Assembly (NCBI GenBank): GCA_004195045.1
Contig: SGBC01000002.1
Coordinates: 310,001-374,000, forward strand
Reading direction: 5' to 3'
DNA: 64,000 bases
Source: Candidatus Acididesulfobacter guangdongensis
GTDB taxonomy: Bacteria; SZUA-79; Acidulodesulfobacterales; Acidulodesulfobacteraceae
The translations under genes and the position numbers were made by a program. Of this stretch, positions 18,597 through 27,723 are shown piece by piece. Below the pieces are notes generated by a model that worked only from the letters and a program-made list of their open reading frames with translations, had not been told where the DNA came from and ran no database searches. The first letter of the stretch is position 1, and each line of letters opens with the position of its first letter.

Positions 18597-19553
18597 ATGG
18601 ATGATAAGACCTTAACAATTGAGTTTGTACGTGTTACGGAACATGCCGCTATCGCATCTGCAAAGCATGTAGGAAGAGGCGATGAAAAAGCTGCCGATAA
18701 GGCTGCTGTGGATTCTATGAGAAGCTCGCTTGACTGGATAGATATTGACGGCACAATTGTTATTGGCGAAGGAGAAAGAGACGAGGCGCCTATGCTTTAT
18801 ATAGGCGAAAAAGTCGGAACAGGTAAAGGGCAGGCGGTAGATATAGCGGTTGACCCGTTGGAAGGAACGACTATTTGCGCTCAGGGCGGGCAGAACAGCA
18901 TCTCGGTTATGGCTATAGCTGACCATGGACATTTTTTACATGCGCCTGACACTTATATGGATAAAATAGCAGTCGGACCAAAAGCAAAGGGAGCTATAGA
19001 TTTAACCCTCAGTCCTTCTAAAAATCTTCAGAGAATTGCCGAAGCTCTCAACAGATATGTTGAAGACCTTACCGTCGTGATTCTCAATAGAGAACGTCAT
19101 CAAAATTTAATTAGCGAAGTAAGAAAGGCAGGTGCAAGGATAAAATTGATTCAAGACGGCGATATCTCAGGTGCCATAGCGGCAGCTAAAGAAGATACGG
19201 GCGTTGATGTGCTTATGGGGATAGGCGGTGCTCCAGAAGGGGTTATCAGCGCTGCCGCACTGCGATGCGTCGGCGGCGATATGCAGGGAAGACTTACATT
19301 CAGAAATGAAGAAGAAAAAGAACGCGCTAAGAAAATGGGCATTGAGGATTTTGACAAAATATACAGCATAGATGAGCTTGCTTCCGGCGATGTTATTTTT
19401 GCCGCAACAGGGGTTACAACCGGCGAATATCTGCCAGGCGTAGTTTTTTTCCCCGGCGGAGCAAAAACCAGTTCTGTCGTTATGAGGTCAAAAACAAGAA
19501 CTGCAAGATATATTGGAGCAATACATTATTTTGATTATAAGGATATATCTTAG
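18597..19553 (+). CDS. glpX: Class II fructose-1,6-bisphosphatase
   Basis: GlpX-type phosphatase of 318 residues; hydrolyses fructose-1,6-bisphosphate in gluconeogenesis. The metal and phosphate sites of the lithium-sensitive phosphatase fold are visible: GEGERDEAPM at 57-66 and DPLEGT at 86-91. GIGGAPEGVISAAALR and the C-terminal ATGVTTGEYLPGV are family-specific. It follows citryl-CoA lyase by about 140 bases and has a GGATGGG ribosome site. Together with apgM it links the fixed acetyl-CoA/pyruvate to hexose synthesis. Confidence 0.93.
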   Translation: MDDKTLTIEFVRVTEHAAIASAKHVGRGDEKAADKAAVDSMRSSLDWIDIDGTIVIGEGERDEAPMLYIGEKVGTGKGQAVDIAVDPLEGTTICAQGGQNSISVMAIADHGHFLHAPDTYMDKIAVGPKAKGAIDLTLSPSKNLQRIAEALNRYVEDLTVVILNRERHQNLISEVRKAGARIKLIQDGDISGAIAAAKEDTGVDVLMGIGGAPEGVISAAALRCVGGDMQGRLTFRNEEEKERAKKMGIEDFDKIYSIDELASGDVIFAATGVTTGEYLPGVVFFPGGAKTSSVVMRSKTRTARYIGAIHYFDYKDIS

Positions 19554-19718
19554 ATAAAAGATTTTAAATAAAGATTTAAGATATAAGGTTTAAGATTTGA
19601 TAAAAACTCGATGATATAACATTATCTATATTTATAATTAATATTTTTTACGCTTAAAACAAAAAGGATACTTCTTCTATTCAGCATGAATATGCTGATA
19701 TCGGAACTATAAAATTTT

Positions 19719-20633
19719 ATGAAAGTTTTTATTACAGGCGGAACAGGTTTTGTTGGTTCAATAATTAGCGGTGAAATAAAAAAGAGCGGAGCATCGGTTG
19801 TTTTACTTGAAAGAAACAGTAAAAAGGCTTCAGCGTTGAGACGGACCGGTTTCGAGGTTTTTGAAGGAAATTTGGAAGATATCAATCCTCTAGATGATTT
19901 TTTTGCCGAAAATAAATTTGACGCTATAATAAATCTTGTAGGTATTATAAAACAGCAGTCCGATTTTTCTTTTCAGAAAGTACATATTGAATATGTTGAA
20001 ATTTTGTTACAGCTGGCAAGGAATCATAATATAAAAAGGTTTGTCCACATGAGCGCTAACGGGGCGTCTGAGAAATCGGAATCCGTTTATTATACATCCA
20101 AGTACGAAGGACAGAAGTTAGTTGAAAACTCCGGATTAGCCTGGACAATTTTTAAACCTTCGCTGATATTTGGAGACGATGCGGCTTTTTTTGACGATTT
20201 GATTAAATTAGTTAAAGAACGATTTTTTGTTCCTATCATTGGAACCGGCGAAGACAAGTTTGCCCCGATAGATGTCTTGTCCGTTGCCAAATCGTATGCG
20301 GGTGCTTTATCGAACGAAGCGGCGTATCATAAAATATATACTTTGTGCGGACCTGATATTTATTCTTTTGAAGGCATTATAGATTTAATAATGGAAATAA
20401 TGCCTCCTAAAAAAATAAAAATTCATGCGCCGTCGTTTATAGTTGAAAATGGGATTGAATTTATAGAAAAATTTTTTAGAGCAAAAGGTCTGCCTGTAAC
20501 GTCAGATCAGATTAAGATGCTTAAATACGATAATATCTGTGAAAACGATATGAAAGAAATTGACGATTTATTCGGACTTAACAGACTGCATTTAAAAGAC
20601 TGGCTCACCGATTATTTAAAGGTAGAAAATTAA
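19719..20633 (+). CDS. NAD(P)-dependent epimerase / NDUFA9-like short-chain dehydrogenase
   Basis: A 304-residue extended-SDR-like protein. The Rossmann motif GGTGFVG is at residues 7-13, and a YxxxK-like YTSKYEGQK follows at about 127. Sequence style (NLVGIIKQ, SKYEGQKLVENSGLAWTIFKPSLIFG) matches the complex-I NDUFA9-like/atypical SDR group, whose bacterial members have unknown substrates. It stands alone between fructose-bisphosphatase and a small hypothetical gene. A substrate cannot be assigned. Confidence 0.75.
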   Translation: MKVFITGGTGFVGSIISGEIKKSGASVVLLERNSKKASALRRTGFEVFEGNLEDINPLDDFFAENKFDAIINLVGIIKQQSDFSFQKVHIEYVEILLQLARNHNIKRFVHMSANGASEKSESVYYTSKYEGQKLVENSGLAWTIFKPSLIFGDDAAFFDDLIKLVKERFFVPIIGTGEDKFAPIDVLSVAKSYAGALSNEAAYHKIYTLCGPDIYSFEGIIDLIMEIMPPKKIKIHAPSFIVENGIEFIEKFFRAKGLPVTSDQIKMLKYDNICENDMKEIDDLFGLNRLHLKDWLTDYLKVEN

Positions 20634-20668
20634 GGACGAACATTTTTTAATTTTGTTTTTCCCAATTT

Positions 20669-20773
20669 ATAATTTCTTTCTATTTTTAATATTTGAAAAA
20701 TGAAAATTTGCGAAACAATAGTGTTCATTTCTAATTTATAATTCTATTGATTCATGCAAATATTTGAAAAATG
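20669..20773. repeat. Diverged direct repeat in spacer
   Basis: Two copies of about 40 bases (near 20669-20703 and 20729-20773) share AATTTATAATT..CTATT and end AATATTTGAAAAATG. Confidence 0.45.
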
Positions 20774-20821
20774 GTATCCGTATTCTAACTTAAATCAACT
20801 TAAATGTAATTATTAAATTTT

Positions 20822-21217
20822 ATGGAAGAAGAAAATTCTAATATTCTTATTGTTCAGCTCTCTGATCCTGAAAAAGAACCTGAAAAATGTATTGCCAGTT
20901 TAATATTTGCCAGAACGCTGGCGGTTATGGAGCAGAATATTTTTATTTTCAGTATGGCAAGGTCACCTCTTCTTTATACCAAAGACTTGAATAAAAGCGA
21001 TAAAATAGAAACAAGATATGTGCAGCTTATAGATGAGAATATTTCTTATCTGACAAAAGACGACGAATATGTTAATATTTATGTCTGCTCAAAAAGCAAA
21101 GAACTTCTTCATCTTGAAGAAGATATGCTTGTGAATTCTGCAAAACCTATCCAGATAGCCGGAATGCTGACACTGCATTCGCTTAAAACATCGAGCGCCC
21201 ATACATATTTTTTTTAA
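20822..21217 (+). CDS. Small DsrE-like protein of unknown function
   Basis: A 131-residue soluble protein. Its pattern (ILIVQLSDPEKEPEKCIASLIFARTLAVMEQNIFIFSM, later YVCSKSKELL and PIQIAGMLTLHSL) resembles DsrE/F-family alpha-beta proteins, which handle sulfur or act as small partners. No conserved cysteine typical of the sulfur-carrying DsrE is evident in the right place: the cysteines at about residues 25 and 96 differ from that pattern. No function is proposed. It ends before the 600-base spacer that leads to the cell-division cluster. Confidence 0.5.
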   Translation: MEEENSNILIVQLSDPEKEPEKCIASLIFARTLAVMEQNIFIFSMARSPLLYTKDLNKSDKIETRYVQLIDENISYLTKDDEYVNIYVCSKSKELLHLEEDMLVNSAKPIQIAGMLTLHSLKTSSAHTYFF

Positions 21218-21402
21218 TTTTTAAGAAGCTTATCAATTTATTGATAGGTAGTTCACATATAGTCAACTTCTATTTTACAGTTGCGCTGCAAATTTATTAC
21301 TCCTGCGATCATTTTAACCTATTAACCTATCTTTTATTTTCACATATCTCTGCGTTTTAAATCTGTTCTTATTCAGAAAACGGCGTTCATCTCTGTTCAA
21401 TC

Positions 21403-21547
21403 CAACTTCACCATAATTGCCAGCAACATATTGATATTGCTATATTTATGGTGGCAATAAAAATGTCTATAAGGACTATAAAATTAAAAATAAGATGTAA
21501 TAATATCAACTGGTTATAATTTTAGAATAACAAAATCTGTGAAGTTG
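21403..21547. mobile_element. MITE-like element, copy 1
   Basis: A 145-base non-coding element bounded by perfect terminal inverted repeats CAACTTCAC / GTGAAGTTG. A homologous copy starts at 63859 and runs off the window end, so this is a dispersed family. No open frame and no clear target-site duplication were found. A transposase of matching ends must lie elsewhere in the genome, if still present. Confidence 0.7.
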
Positions 21548-21577
21548 AGTTAATAAGTACTTTTACAATAAAACAAT

Positions 21578-21602
21578 AAAAGGCGTCAGCCGCTTTTTTT
21601 TT
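21578..21602 (+). terminator. Rho-independent terminator upstream of dcw cluster
   Basis: The stem AAAAG(G)CG / CGCTTTT with one bulged G and a 5-base loop is followed by nine T. It would stop read-through from upstream into the mraZ promoter. Confidence 0.6.
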
Positions 21603-21650
21603 ACCGGTCTCCATTTTCACCGCATTTTAAAAAATTTATTTTTTAAGTAC

Positions 21651-21679
21651 TTGACTTTTATTCAAATTACTAATATTAT
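21651..21679 (+). promoter_or_regulatory. Sigma70-type promoter of the dcw cluster
   Basis: TTGACT (21651-21656), a 17-base spacer and TATTAT (21674-21679) give a near-consensus promoter. Transcription should begin near 21686, inside the MraZ boxes, leaving a leader of about 135 bases before mraZ. Confidence 0.75.
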
Positions 21680-21682
21680 TTA

Positions 21683-21709
21683 ATTGTGGTAAAAAGTGGT
21701 AGAAAGTGG
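21683..21709 (+). promoter_or_regulatory. Three MraZ boxes
   Basis: ATTGTGG, AAAGTGG and AAAGTGG occur as direct repeats with a 10-base period (3-base spacers TAA and TAG). The AAAGTG(T/G)-N3 pattern is the one described for MraZ in mycoplasmas. The boxes sit at the predicted transcription start of the cluster that begins with mraZ, which implies autoregulation. Confidence 0.8.
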
Positions 21710-21819
21710 TAGAGAACTATTATGTAACTTGTTAAAACGAAAGATAATTAATTCATTAAATCGCAATAATTTTTTTTATAATTTTAATTTTATATATAAA
21801 TATATTTAATATTTTTAAA

Positions 21820-22263
21820 ATGTTAAGCGGAAGATACGTTCATTCGATAGATGATAAGGGCAGAATAAAGCTCCCGTTGAAAATAAAGGAAGCGCTCTTG
21901 TCTAATTACAATGATACCAATCTTGTAATTACTAATTTAGACAAATGTCTAGTAGTGTATCCCGTTGAAGAGTGGAGAAAGCTTGAGGAAAAGGCGCTTA
22001 AACTACCGTCAATGCAAAAGGATGTATTAGAATTTTTAAGATATTTTTTTTCAGGAGGGTTAGAATTAGAACTTGATTCTCAAGACAGGTTCTTAATACC
22101 GTCTTCGCTGAGGAGCAGCGGAGGATTGAATAAAGAGGCGATGATTGTAGGAATTATTAATAAATTTGAAATTTGGGATAAAGGGTTATGGGATAATAAT
22201 TTTGAAAACGCAAAAGCAAACTTTGAAACTATATCCGCAACTATGTCGCAAATTGGTTTTTAA
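21820..22263 (+). CDS. mraZ: Transcriptional regulator MraZ
   Basis: DNA-binding AbrB-like protein of 147 residues that heads the division and cell wall cluster. Both SpoVT/AbrB half-domains are visible: MLSGRYVHSIDDKGRIKLPLKIKE at the N-terminus, and SGGLELELDSQDRFLIPSSLR around residues 69-89. MraZ forms ring-shaped oligomers and binds direct repeats upstream of its own gene; three such boxes lie about 110-135 bases before the start. No Shine-Dalgarno sequence is evident. Confidence 0.95.
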   Translation: MLSGRYVHSIDDKGRIKLPLKIKEALLSNYNDTNLVITNLDKCLVVYPVEEWRKLEEKALKLPSMQKDVLEFLRYFFSGGLELELDSQDRFLIPSSLRSSGGLNKEAMIVGIINKFEIWDKGLWDNNFENAKANFETISATMSQIGF

Positions 22264-22363
22264 TTTAATTTGATATAATTAAATCAAATTATTATGGTTG
22301 TGTTCTAAAATTATTTTAATAATACAAATATATGTTAGATAAAGTCATATTTTTTGAAAATAG

Positions 22364-23269
22364 ATGTTTATGGACAACATAGAACATATTCCTGTTATGC
22401 TGAATGAGTCGATTGAGCTGCTGAATATAAAACAGAGTAGTATCTATGTTGACGGCACTGCGGGGGCGGGCGGATTTTCTGAAGAAATTTTAAAGTTATC
22501 TGCGCCTGACGGGGTTTTAGTAGCTTTAGACAGCGACGAAAATGCCGTTAATTATGTAAAGTTAAAATTAGAAAAAAAGTTTGATAAAAAAAGATTTAAT
22601 GTTTTCCATTCTAATTTTAGCGATATTGATTTAGTTATCCGCGATGCAGGTTTTGAAAAAGTCGACGGTATCGTGCTGGATTTAGGTATAAGTTCTATTC
22701 AGCTTGAAAGCGGCAGGGGTTTCAGCTTTAAAGATGAAGGGTATTTAGATATGAGAATAAATACCGACGGCAAAACTACCGCTTTTGATATTGTAAATTA
22801 TTATCGTGAGGAAGAAATTTCAGATATCCTATGGAATTACGGAGATGAAAGGTTTTCAAGAAAAATTGCAAAGAAAATTATCGAATATAGAAAAAAAAAA
22901 TTAATAGAAACTCCGCTGGAGTTATCAAAATTGATTAAAAATAGCATAGGTTACAGGCAAAACGGAAGAAATAAAATAGATCCGGCTACAAGGTCGTTTT
23001 TGGCTTTAAGAATTGCCGTGAATAACGAATATGAATATTTAATGCAATTTTTAAATAAATTAAAGAATATTTTAAATCATGGAGCGGTTGTCTGTATTAT
23101 AGCCTTCCATTCAGGTGAAGACAGATTAGTAAAAAATTTCTTCAAAAATAATAAAGATTTTTACATAATGACAAAAAAGCCTTTAGTCCCGTCATTTGAA
23201 GAAATTAAGGCAAATCCGAGATCTAGAAGCGCAAAATTAAGAGCGGCGAGTTTCATATGTCAAAAATAA
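22364..23269 (+). CDS. rsmH: 16S rRNA m4C1402 methyltransferase RsmH
   Basis: SAM-dependent methyltransferase (MraW) of 301 residues acting on C1402 of 16S rRNA. The SAM motif VDGTAGAGGFSEEIL is at about 29-43. LDLGISSIQLE, GRGFSFKDEGYLDMR and the C-terminal NPRSRSAKLRA are family signatures. The start may be the ATG at 22364 or the in-frame ATG at 22370. It overlaps ftsL by 13 bases, indicating translational coupling. Confidence 0.95.
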   Translation: MFMDNIEHIPVMLNESIELLNIKQSSIYVDGTAGAGGFSEEILKLSAPDGVLVALDSDENAVNYVKLKLEKKFDKKRFNVFHSNFSDIDLVIRDAGFEKVDGIVLDLGISSIQLESGRGFSFKDEGYLDMRINTDGKTTAFDIVNYYREEEISDILWNYGDERFSRKIAKKIIEYRKKKLIETPLELSKLIKNSIGYRQNGRNKIDPATRSFLALRIAVNNEYEYLMQFLNKLKNILNHGAVVCIIAFHSGEDRLVKNFFKNNKDFYIMTKKPLVPSFEEIKANPRSRSAKLRAASFICQK

Positions 23270-23523
23270 AACCTTATTTAATTATTATGATTTTTATTAT
23301 TTCATTGACAGGAATATTTTATGTCTGGACAAATATGGAAAGTATGAAATTAGGCTATGAAATTAACAAACTTGAGACAATTAAGGCGGGATTGGTACAT
23401 AAAAATAAAAGATTATTAATAGTCAAAGCTTCGCTGGCTTCTCCAGCGCGTATTTACAAGATAGCTAAAAAATTAGGCTTTGTTTATCCGAAAGAAGGCC
23501 AAGTTATAATGATTCATGAATAA
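23257..23523 (+). CDS. ftsL: Cell division protein FtsL
   Basis: An 88-residue single-pass membrane protein. A short cytoplasmic start is followed by one membrane segment (about 7-24) and a periplasmic coiled coil (about 30-65). It is identified by size, topology and position between rsmH and ftsI; sequence identity in this family is always low. It bridges FtsB and FtsI in the divisome. It overlaps both neighbours by 8-13 bases. Confidence 0.85.
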   Translation: MSKIKPYLIIMIFIISLTGIFYVWTNMESMKLGYEINKLETIKAGLVHKNKRLLIVKASLASPARIYKIAKKLGFVYPKEGQVIMIHE

Positions 23524-25501
23524 GATATGGAAAACCACAATGAAAGTCCGAATATTAATAGTATTTTCTCTAATTTTTGTTTTTGGAGGATTATTATTAA
23601 TTAAAGCTTTCTATTTACAGGTGATAGATGCAGCTCCGCTTCGGAAAATGGCTGATGCGCAGTTTCATACAAAAATTTATTTTACGCCAAAAAGAGGCAA
23701 TATTTATTCTGCTAACGGCGGATTGCTGGCTACGAGCATTGACGTGGACGGTATAGCATTAGACCCTCTAATGATAAAGCATAAATATAAAGTAGGCAAG
23801 GAACTGTCGCAATTATTAGATATCAAACTTAAAAAAGTTATAAGAGAATTAAATTTAAATTTACAATTTACCTGGTTAAAAAAAAAAGTGTCTAACAGAA
23901 CTGCAGATAAAATTGAAAGTTTAGGCGTCGGCGGCATAAGTATAATTAAGCAGCCTGTCAGATATTATCCAGACGGCGATCTTCTTGCTCATGTCTTAGG
24001 ATTTGTAGGAATAAACGATAACGGATTATCCGGCATAGAATATAAATATAATAAAATCCTTAAAGGAAATAAAAAAGCTCTGAAAATTATGCACGACGGT
24101 CTTGGACAGGATATTTTTATAAGAGGTTTCGGGCTTGAAAAAGAAACGCACGGCGATAATATATATTTGACAATAAATAAAAAATTGCAGTATATAACGG
24201 AGCATTATTTAGATAAAGAAGCTAAAGCTGCTGATTCGCGCGGCGCTTTTGCCATTATTATGGATCCAAATACGGGAGCTATTCTTGCCATGGCGGATTA
24301 TCCGGCTTTTAATCCGAATTATTACTGGAGATATAAACCGCGCTACTGGAGAAACAGAGCTGTTACGGATGATTTTGAACCAGGTTCTACGATGAAGCCT
24401 TTTATAATATCAGGGGCAATGCAGGACGGAATAATAAAACCGGATACCATAATAAACGGACATCACGGAGCTTATTATATAGACGGGATAACCGTTCACG
24501 ATGTCGAAGACTGGTTTGGCAAGCTTACTATAAATCAACTGATAGAATATTCCTGTAACGTATGCGCCTGTCAGGTAGGTATGAAAATGGGCAAGCAAAG
24601 ACTATGGTACTGGCTCAAAAGATGGGGGTTTTTAGCTCAGCCTCATGCCGGACTGCTCGGAGAATCGTCTGGTATAGACAGACCGGTAAGCAAATGGTCG
24701 CAGGTAGGACCATGCGAAGAGGCATTCGGACAGGGAGCGGCTATAACGGGACTTCAAGAAATAACTGCGCTATCCGCAATTGCAAACGGCGGATTTTTAA
24801 TGAAACCGTATATAATTAAAAAAATTGTCAATCCGTACGGAAAAGTACTTTTCATGGCAAAACCAAAAGTAATAAGGCGTGTAATTAATTCAAAAACAGA
24901 CAGAGAAATAAAATATATGATGCGCCTTGTTGTAAAAGGCGGAACAGGGCAGTACTGCAAGCTGATAGACTATAAAGTTTCGGGTAAGACCGGAACAGGT
25001 CAAATTGCAAATCCTAAAACAGGGACATATTATAAGAATTTATATACTGCTTCATTTATGGCTTTTGTTCCTTATAAACACCCTAAGCTTGCTATGCTGG
25101 TAGTTCAGGAAAAGCCGTTAAAAATAAGCTACTACGGAGGGGCTGTCAGCGCGCCTGTCGTAAGGGAGGTTTTTAAACGGGCTTTAAATATTTTAAATAT
25201 TTCTCCTGGCAATAAGGCATATGAAAAGCAGGTTCATGCAATGGCGCTGAATAATGTACAGGTTGTTTCAAGTACTGCTAAAAACAGCATCAACAAAAAA
25301 AATCTTATTGGTAAAAACAATCATAACATCGGTATAATGCCAAATTTGCAGGGTGATACAATACTCTCTGCTATAAAAAATATCAATGGATACGATGAAA
25401 ACATAACAGTAAAAGGAAGCGGCTTTTTATACTATCAGAATATAAAACCTGGAACTAAAATCAAAAAAAATCAGATTATTGTATTAAAATTTAAACCTTA
25501 A
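23516..25501 (+). CDS. ftsI: Septal peptidoglycan transpeptidase FtsI (PBP3/2B type)
   Basis: Class B penicillin-binding protein of 661 residues. Order: N-terminal membrane anchor (about 12-32); PBP dimerisation domain; transpeptidase domain with S291-x-x-K294 (GSTMKP), the YSCN motif and K491-T492-G493; C-terminal PASTA-like domain (from about residue 605, PNLQGDTILSAIKNI). It cross-links septal peptidoglycan. The PASTA domain resembles Gram-positive and deltaproteobacterial FtsI/SpoVD rather than E. coli FtsI. Confidence 0.95.
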   Translation: MNKIWKTTMKVRILIVFSLIFVFGGLLLIKAFYLQVIDAAPLRKMADAQFHTKIYFTPKRGNIYSANGGLLATSIDVDGIALDPLMIKHKYKVGKELSQLLDIKLKKVIRELNLNLQFTWLKKKVSNRTADKIESLGVGGISIIKQPVRYYPDGDLLAHVLGFVGINDNGLSGIEYKYNKILKGNKKALKIMHDGLGQDIFIRGFGLEKETHGDNIYLTINKKLQYITEHYLDKEAKAADSRGAFAIIMDPNTGAILAMADYPAFNPNYYWRYKPRYWRNRAVTDDFEPGSTMKPFIISGAMQDGIIKPDTIINGHHGAYYIDGITVHDVEDWFGKLTINQLIEYSCNVCACQVGMKMGKQRLWYWLKRWGFLAQPHAGLLGESSGIDRPVSKWSQVGPCEEAFGQGAAITGLQEITALSAIANGGFLMKPYIIKKIVNPYGKVLFMAKPKVIRRVINSKTDREIKYMMRLVVKGGTGQYCKLIDYKVSGKTGTGQIANPKTGTYYKNLYTASFMAFVPYKHPKLAMLVVQEKPLKISYYGGAVSAPVVREVFKRALNILNISPGNKAYEKQVHAMALNNVQVVSSTAKNSINKKNLIGKNNHNIGIMPNLQGDTILSAIKNINGYDENITVKGSGFLYYQNIKPGTKIKKNQIIVLKFKP

Positions 25502-25637
25502 AGTCCAAATCGATAAAAAATAAGATAATTAATAAAACAATAAATTAATAAAACACTAAAAAATAACTAAGTAATAAATAAAATAAATAAGTAAAGAATT
25601 TTAATGAATAAATTTAATAAAGAATTAAATTGCTATC

Positions 25638-27668
25638 ATGAAGCTTAATAAATTGATGCAGAATACAGATGATTTCAAAATTATATCTTTTATTGGAAAC
25701 AATTCTGATAAAAATATATGTCTGGACGCAGGGAATGCAAATGTAAATATAGATGCGTATAAAGATTTAGATATAGATATAAAAGGAATATCTAACGATT
25801 CGCGAAATATTTCGGAGGGGTACCTTTTTGCCGCAAGAAAAGGAAACAATATAGACTCGAATAAATACATAAGGGATGCGGCAGAAAAGGGAGCGTATTG
25901 TATTCTTACCGATGAGCAGATAGGCGGCGCTTTAGAATCTTACATAAACGAATATAATAAAAATGCTATGAATCGCGGAAAAAGCGGCATATCTGTAATT
26001 ATAGTCGATGATGCGTTAAAGGCGTATGCGGTTATATCAAGGAATTTTTTTAACAGACCTGCAATGAAATTGAAAATGGCGGGTATCACCGGAACAAACG
26101 GAAAAACTACGACTTCCTACCTGCTTAATTCAATTTTAAACACTGCAGGTTTTTTTTCAGGTTTAATAGGTACTATAGATTATAAAATAGCATTTAACGA
26201 TAAAGATAACGGAATTGATATTCCTTCAGTAAACACGACGCCGGATTCTTATATGCTTAATGATATGTTAAACAGTATGATTTTAAATAACCTTAAATCA
26301 TGCGTTATGGAGGTATCTTCTCATAGTATTATTCAGAGGCGGACATACGAAATTGATTTTGATATAGCGATATTTACAAATTTGACCCGCGACCATTTGG
26401 ACTATCATAAAGATATGGAATCATACTATCAGGCAAAAAAACTTTTATTCACCGAAGTACTGTCTGAGAGTTTAAAAAATAAAAAATATGCAGTAATAAA
26501 TAACGATGACGAATATGGAGTGCGGTTAATTAGTGAGCTAAGTGAACAGAAGAGTGTAAATAATTTTAACGTCATAACTTACGGCTTAACCGAAAAAGCC
26601 GATGTTTTTGCAAAAGATATAAAATCCACTACAAAGGGGCTTGAATTTAAATTATATTATAATAATTTAATTAATAAAATAAATTATAATTTTAAAACGC
26701 CGGCCGGTGTTCAATTTTTTATTGTAAAATCAAGTTTAATGGGGAGTTTTAATGTATATAATATGTTAGCTGCCGCTACCTCCGCTTTTGCGCTATCGGT
26801 TGATAACGAAAATATTTCTAAGGGCATTTCAGCTTTAACGAGCGTACCCGGCAGAGTAGAAAAAATTAGAATAAATATTAATAGCAATAACGGCAATAGT
26901 AATAGCGATAGTAATAACGGCGACGGCAATAAGAGCAATGGCAGTTCCGTTAACAGCCATAAAAACGGCAATTGCAATATAGATAATAACGAGGCGATTC
27001 CCTTAGTTTGCGTTGACTACGCCCATACCGACGATGCATTAAACAGAGTGCTGTCCGCTCTGAGAGATATTACCTCCAATAACTTAATATGTGTTTTCGG
27101 ATGCGGCGGCGACAGAGATAAAGGTAAACGTCCGATGATGGGCAGGCATGCCGGAAGATTAGCCGATATTACCGTTATTACGTCAGACAATCCAAGAAGC
27201 GAAAACCCGATGTCAATTATTAAAGAAATAGAAAACGGAATAAAAGAGGAAAATGTTTTTTTTATATCTTGCGATGGCAGCATAGGAGACATAAACAGAT
27301 TGAAAAATGAAATAAGAAAATTCAATACAGGTAAAGATAATAACAATAGCAAATATAATAGCAAAGATACTATCAATAGCAAATATGATAATAAACATAA
27401 TACCGATAAAGATAAAGATAATAGAAGCATTCAAGGCACAGAATACGCCGGAGACGATATTAATATTATAGGCAACGATAGGCACGCGCATATATATACA
27501 ATAGTACCTGATAGAGAAAAAGCTATAAAAACTGCCCTATCTGTAGCATGTTCAGAAAAAGACACCGTGCTTATATCCGGCAAAGGACATGAAGACTATA
27601 TGATAATAGGCGCAGATAAAATCCATTTCAGCGACAAAGAAGAAGTCTTAAAGTTTTATAATTTATAA
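25638..27668 (+). CDS. murE: UDP-MurNAc-tripeptide synthetase MurE with two Asn-rich inserts
   Basis: Adds the third amino acid to UDP-MurNAc-L-Ala-D-Glu. At 676 residues it is about 170 longer than usual. The ATP motif GTNGKTTTSYL is near 153-163. DNPR at 517-520 identifies the meso-diaminopimelate-specific form. The C-terminal GKGHEDYM is normal. Extra length comes partly from two Asn/Ser/Lys/Asp-rich, low-complexity insertions: about residues 412-453, just before the ligase-domain VCVDYAHT segment, and about 562-605. Both keep the frame, and the conserved motifs on either side are intact, so the gene looks functional. Confidence 0.93.
   Translation: MKLNKLMQNTDDFKIISFIGNNSDKNICLDAGNANVNIDAYKDLDIDIKGISNDSRNISEGYLFAARKGNNIDSNKYIRDAAEKGAYCILTDEQIGGALESYINEYNKNAMNRGKSGISVIIVDDALKAYAVISRNFFNRPAMKLKMAGITGTNGKTTTSYLLNSILNTAGFFSGLIGTIDYKIAFNDKDNGIDIPSVNTTPDSYMLNDMLNSMILNNLKSCVMEVSSHSIIQRRTYEIDFDIAIFTNLTRDHLDYHKDMESYYQAKKLLFTEVLSESLKNKKYAVINNDDEYGVRLISELSEQKSVNNFNVITYGLTEKADVFAKDIKSTTKGLEFKLYYNNLINKINYNFKTPAGVQFFIVKSSLMGSFNVYNMLAAATSAFALSVDNENISKGISALTSVPGRVEKIRININSNNGNSNSDSNNGDGNKSNGSSVNSHKNGNCNIDNNEAIPLVCVDYAHTDDALNRVLSALRDITSNNLICVFGCGGDRDKGKRPMMGRHAGRLADITVITSDNPRSENPMSIIKEIENGIKEENVFFISCDGSIGDINRLKNEIRKFNTGKDNNNSKYNSKDTINSKYDNKHNTDKDKDNRSIQGTEYAGDDINIIGNDRHAHIYTIVPDREKAIKTALSVACSEKDTVLISGKGHEDYMIIGADKIHFSDKEEVLKFYNL
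26870..26998. repeat. In-frame low-complexity insert in murE (first)
   Basis: About 43 codons dominated by AAT/AAC and AGC/AGT, reading Asn, Ser, Gly and Asp, lie between two conserved MurE segments. The pattern is a cryptic trinucleotide repeat. Confidence 0.8.
27322..27450. repeat. In-frame low-complexity insert in murE (second)
   Basis: Iterated AAA GAT AAT, AGC AAA TAT AAT codon groups give a Lys/Asp/Asn/Tyr-rich segment of about 43 residues in the C-terminal domain. Confidence 0.75.
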
Positions 27669-27723
27669 AATTTCAAAGTAATTTATAGATAATAATAAAA
27701 GTAATCAAATAATATAAAATATT

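Noticed and set aside
24562-24819. Second open frame inside ftsI
   Set aside because: It is an out-of-frame shadow of the ftsI coding sequence with no family motif.
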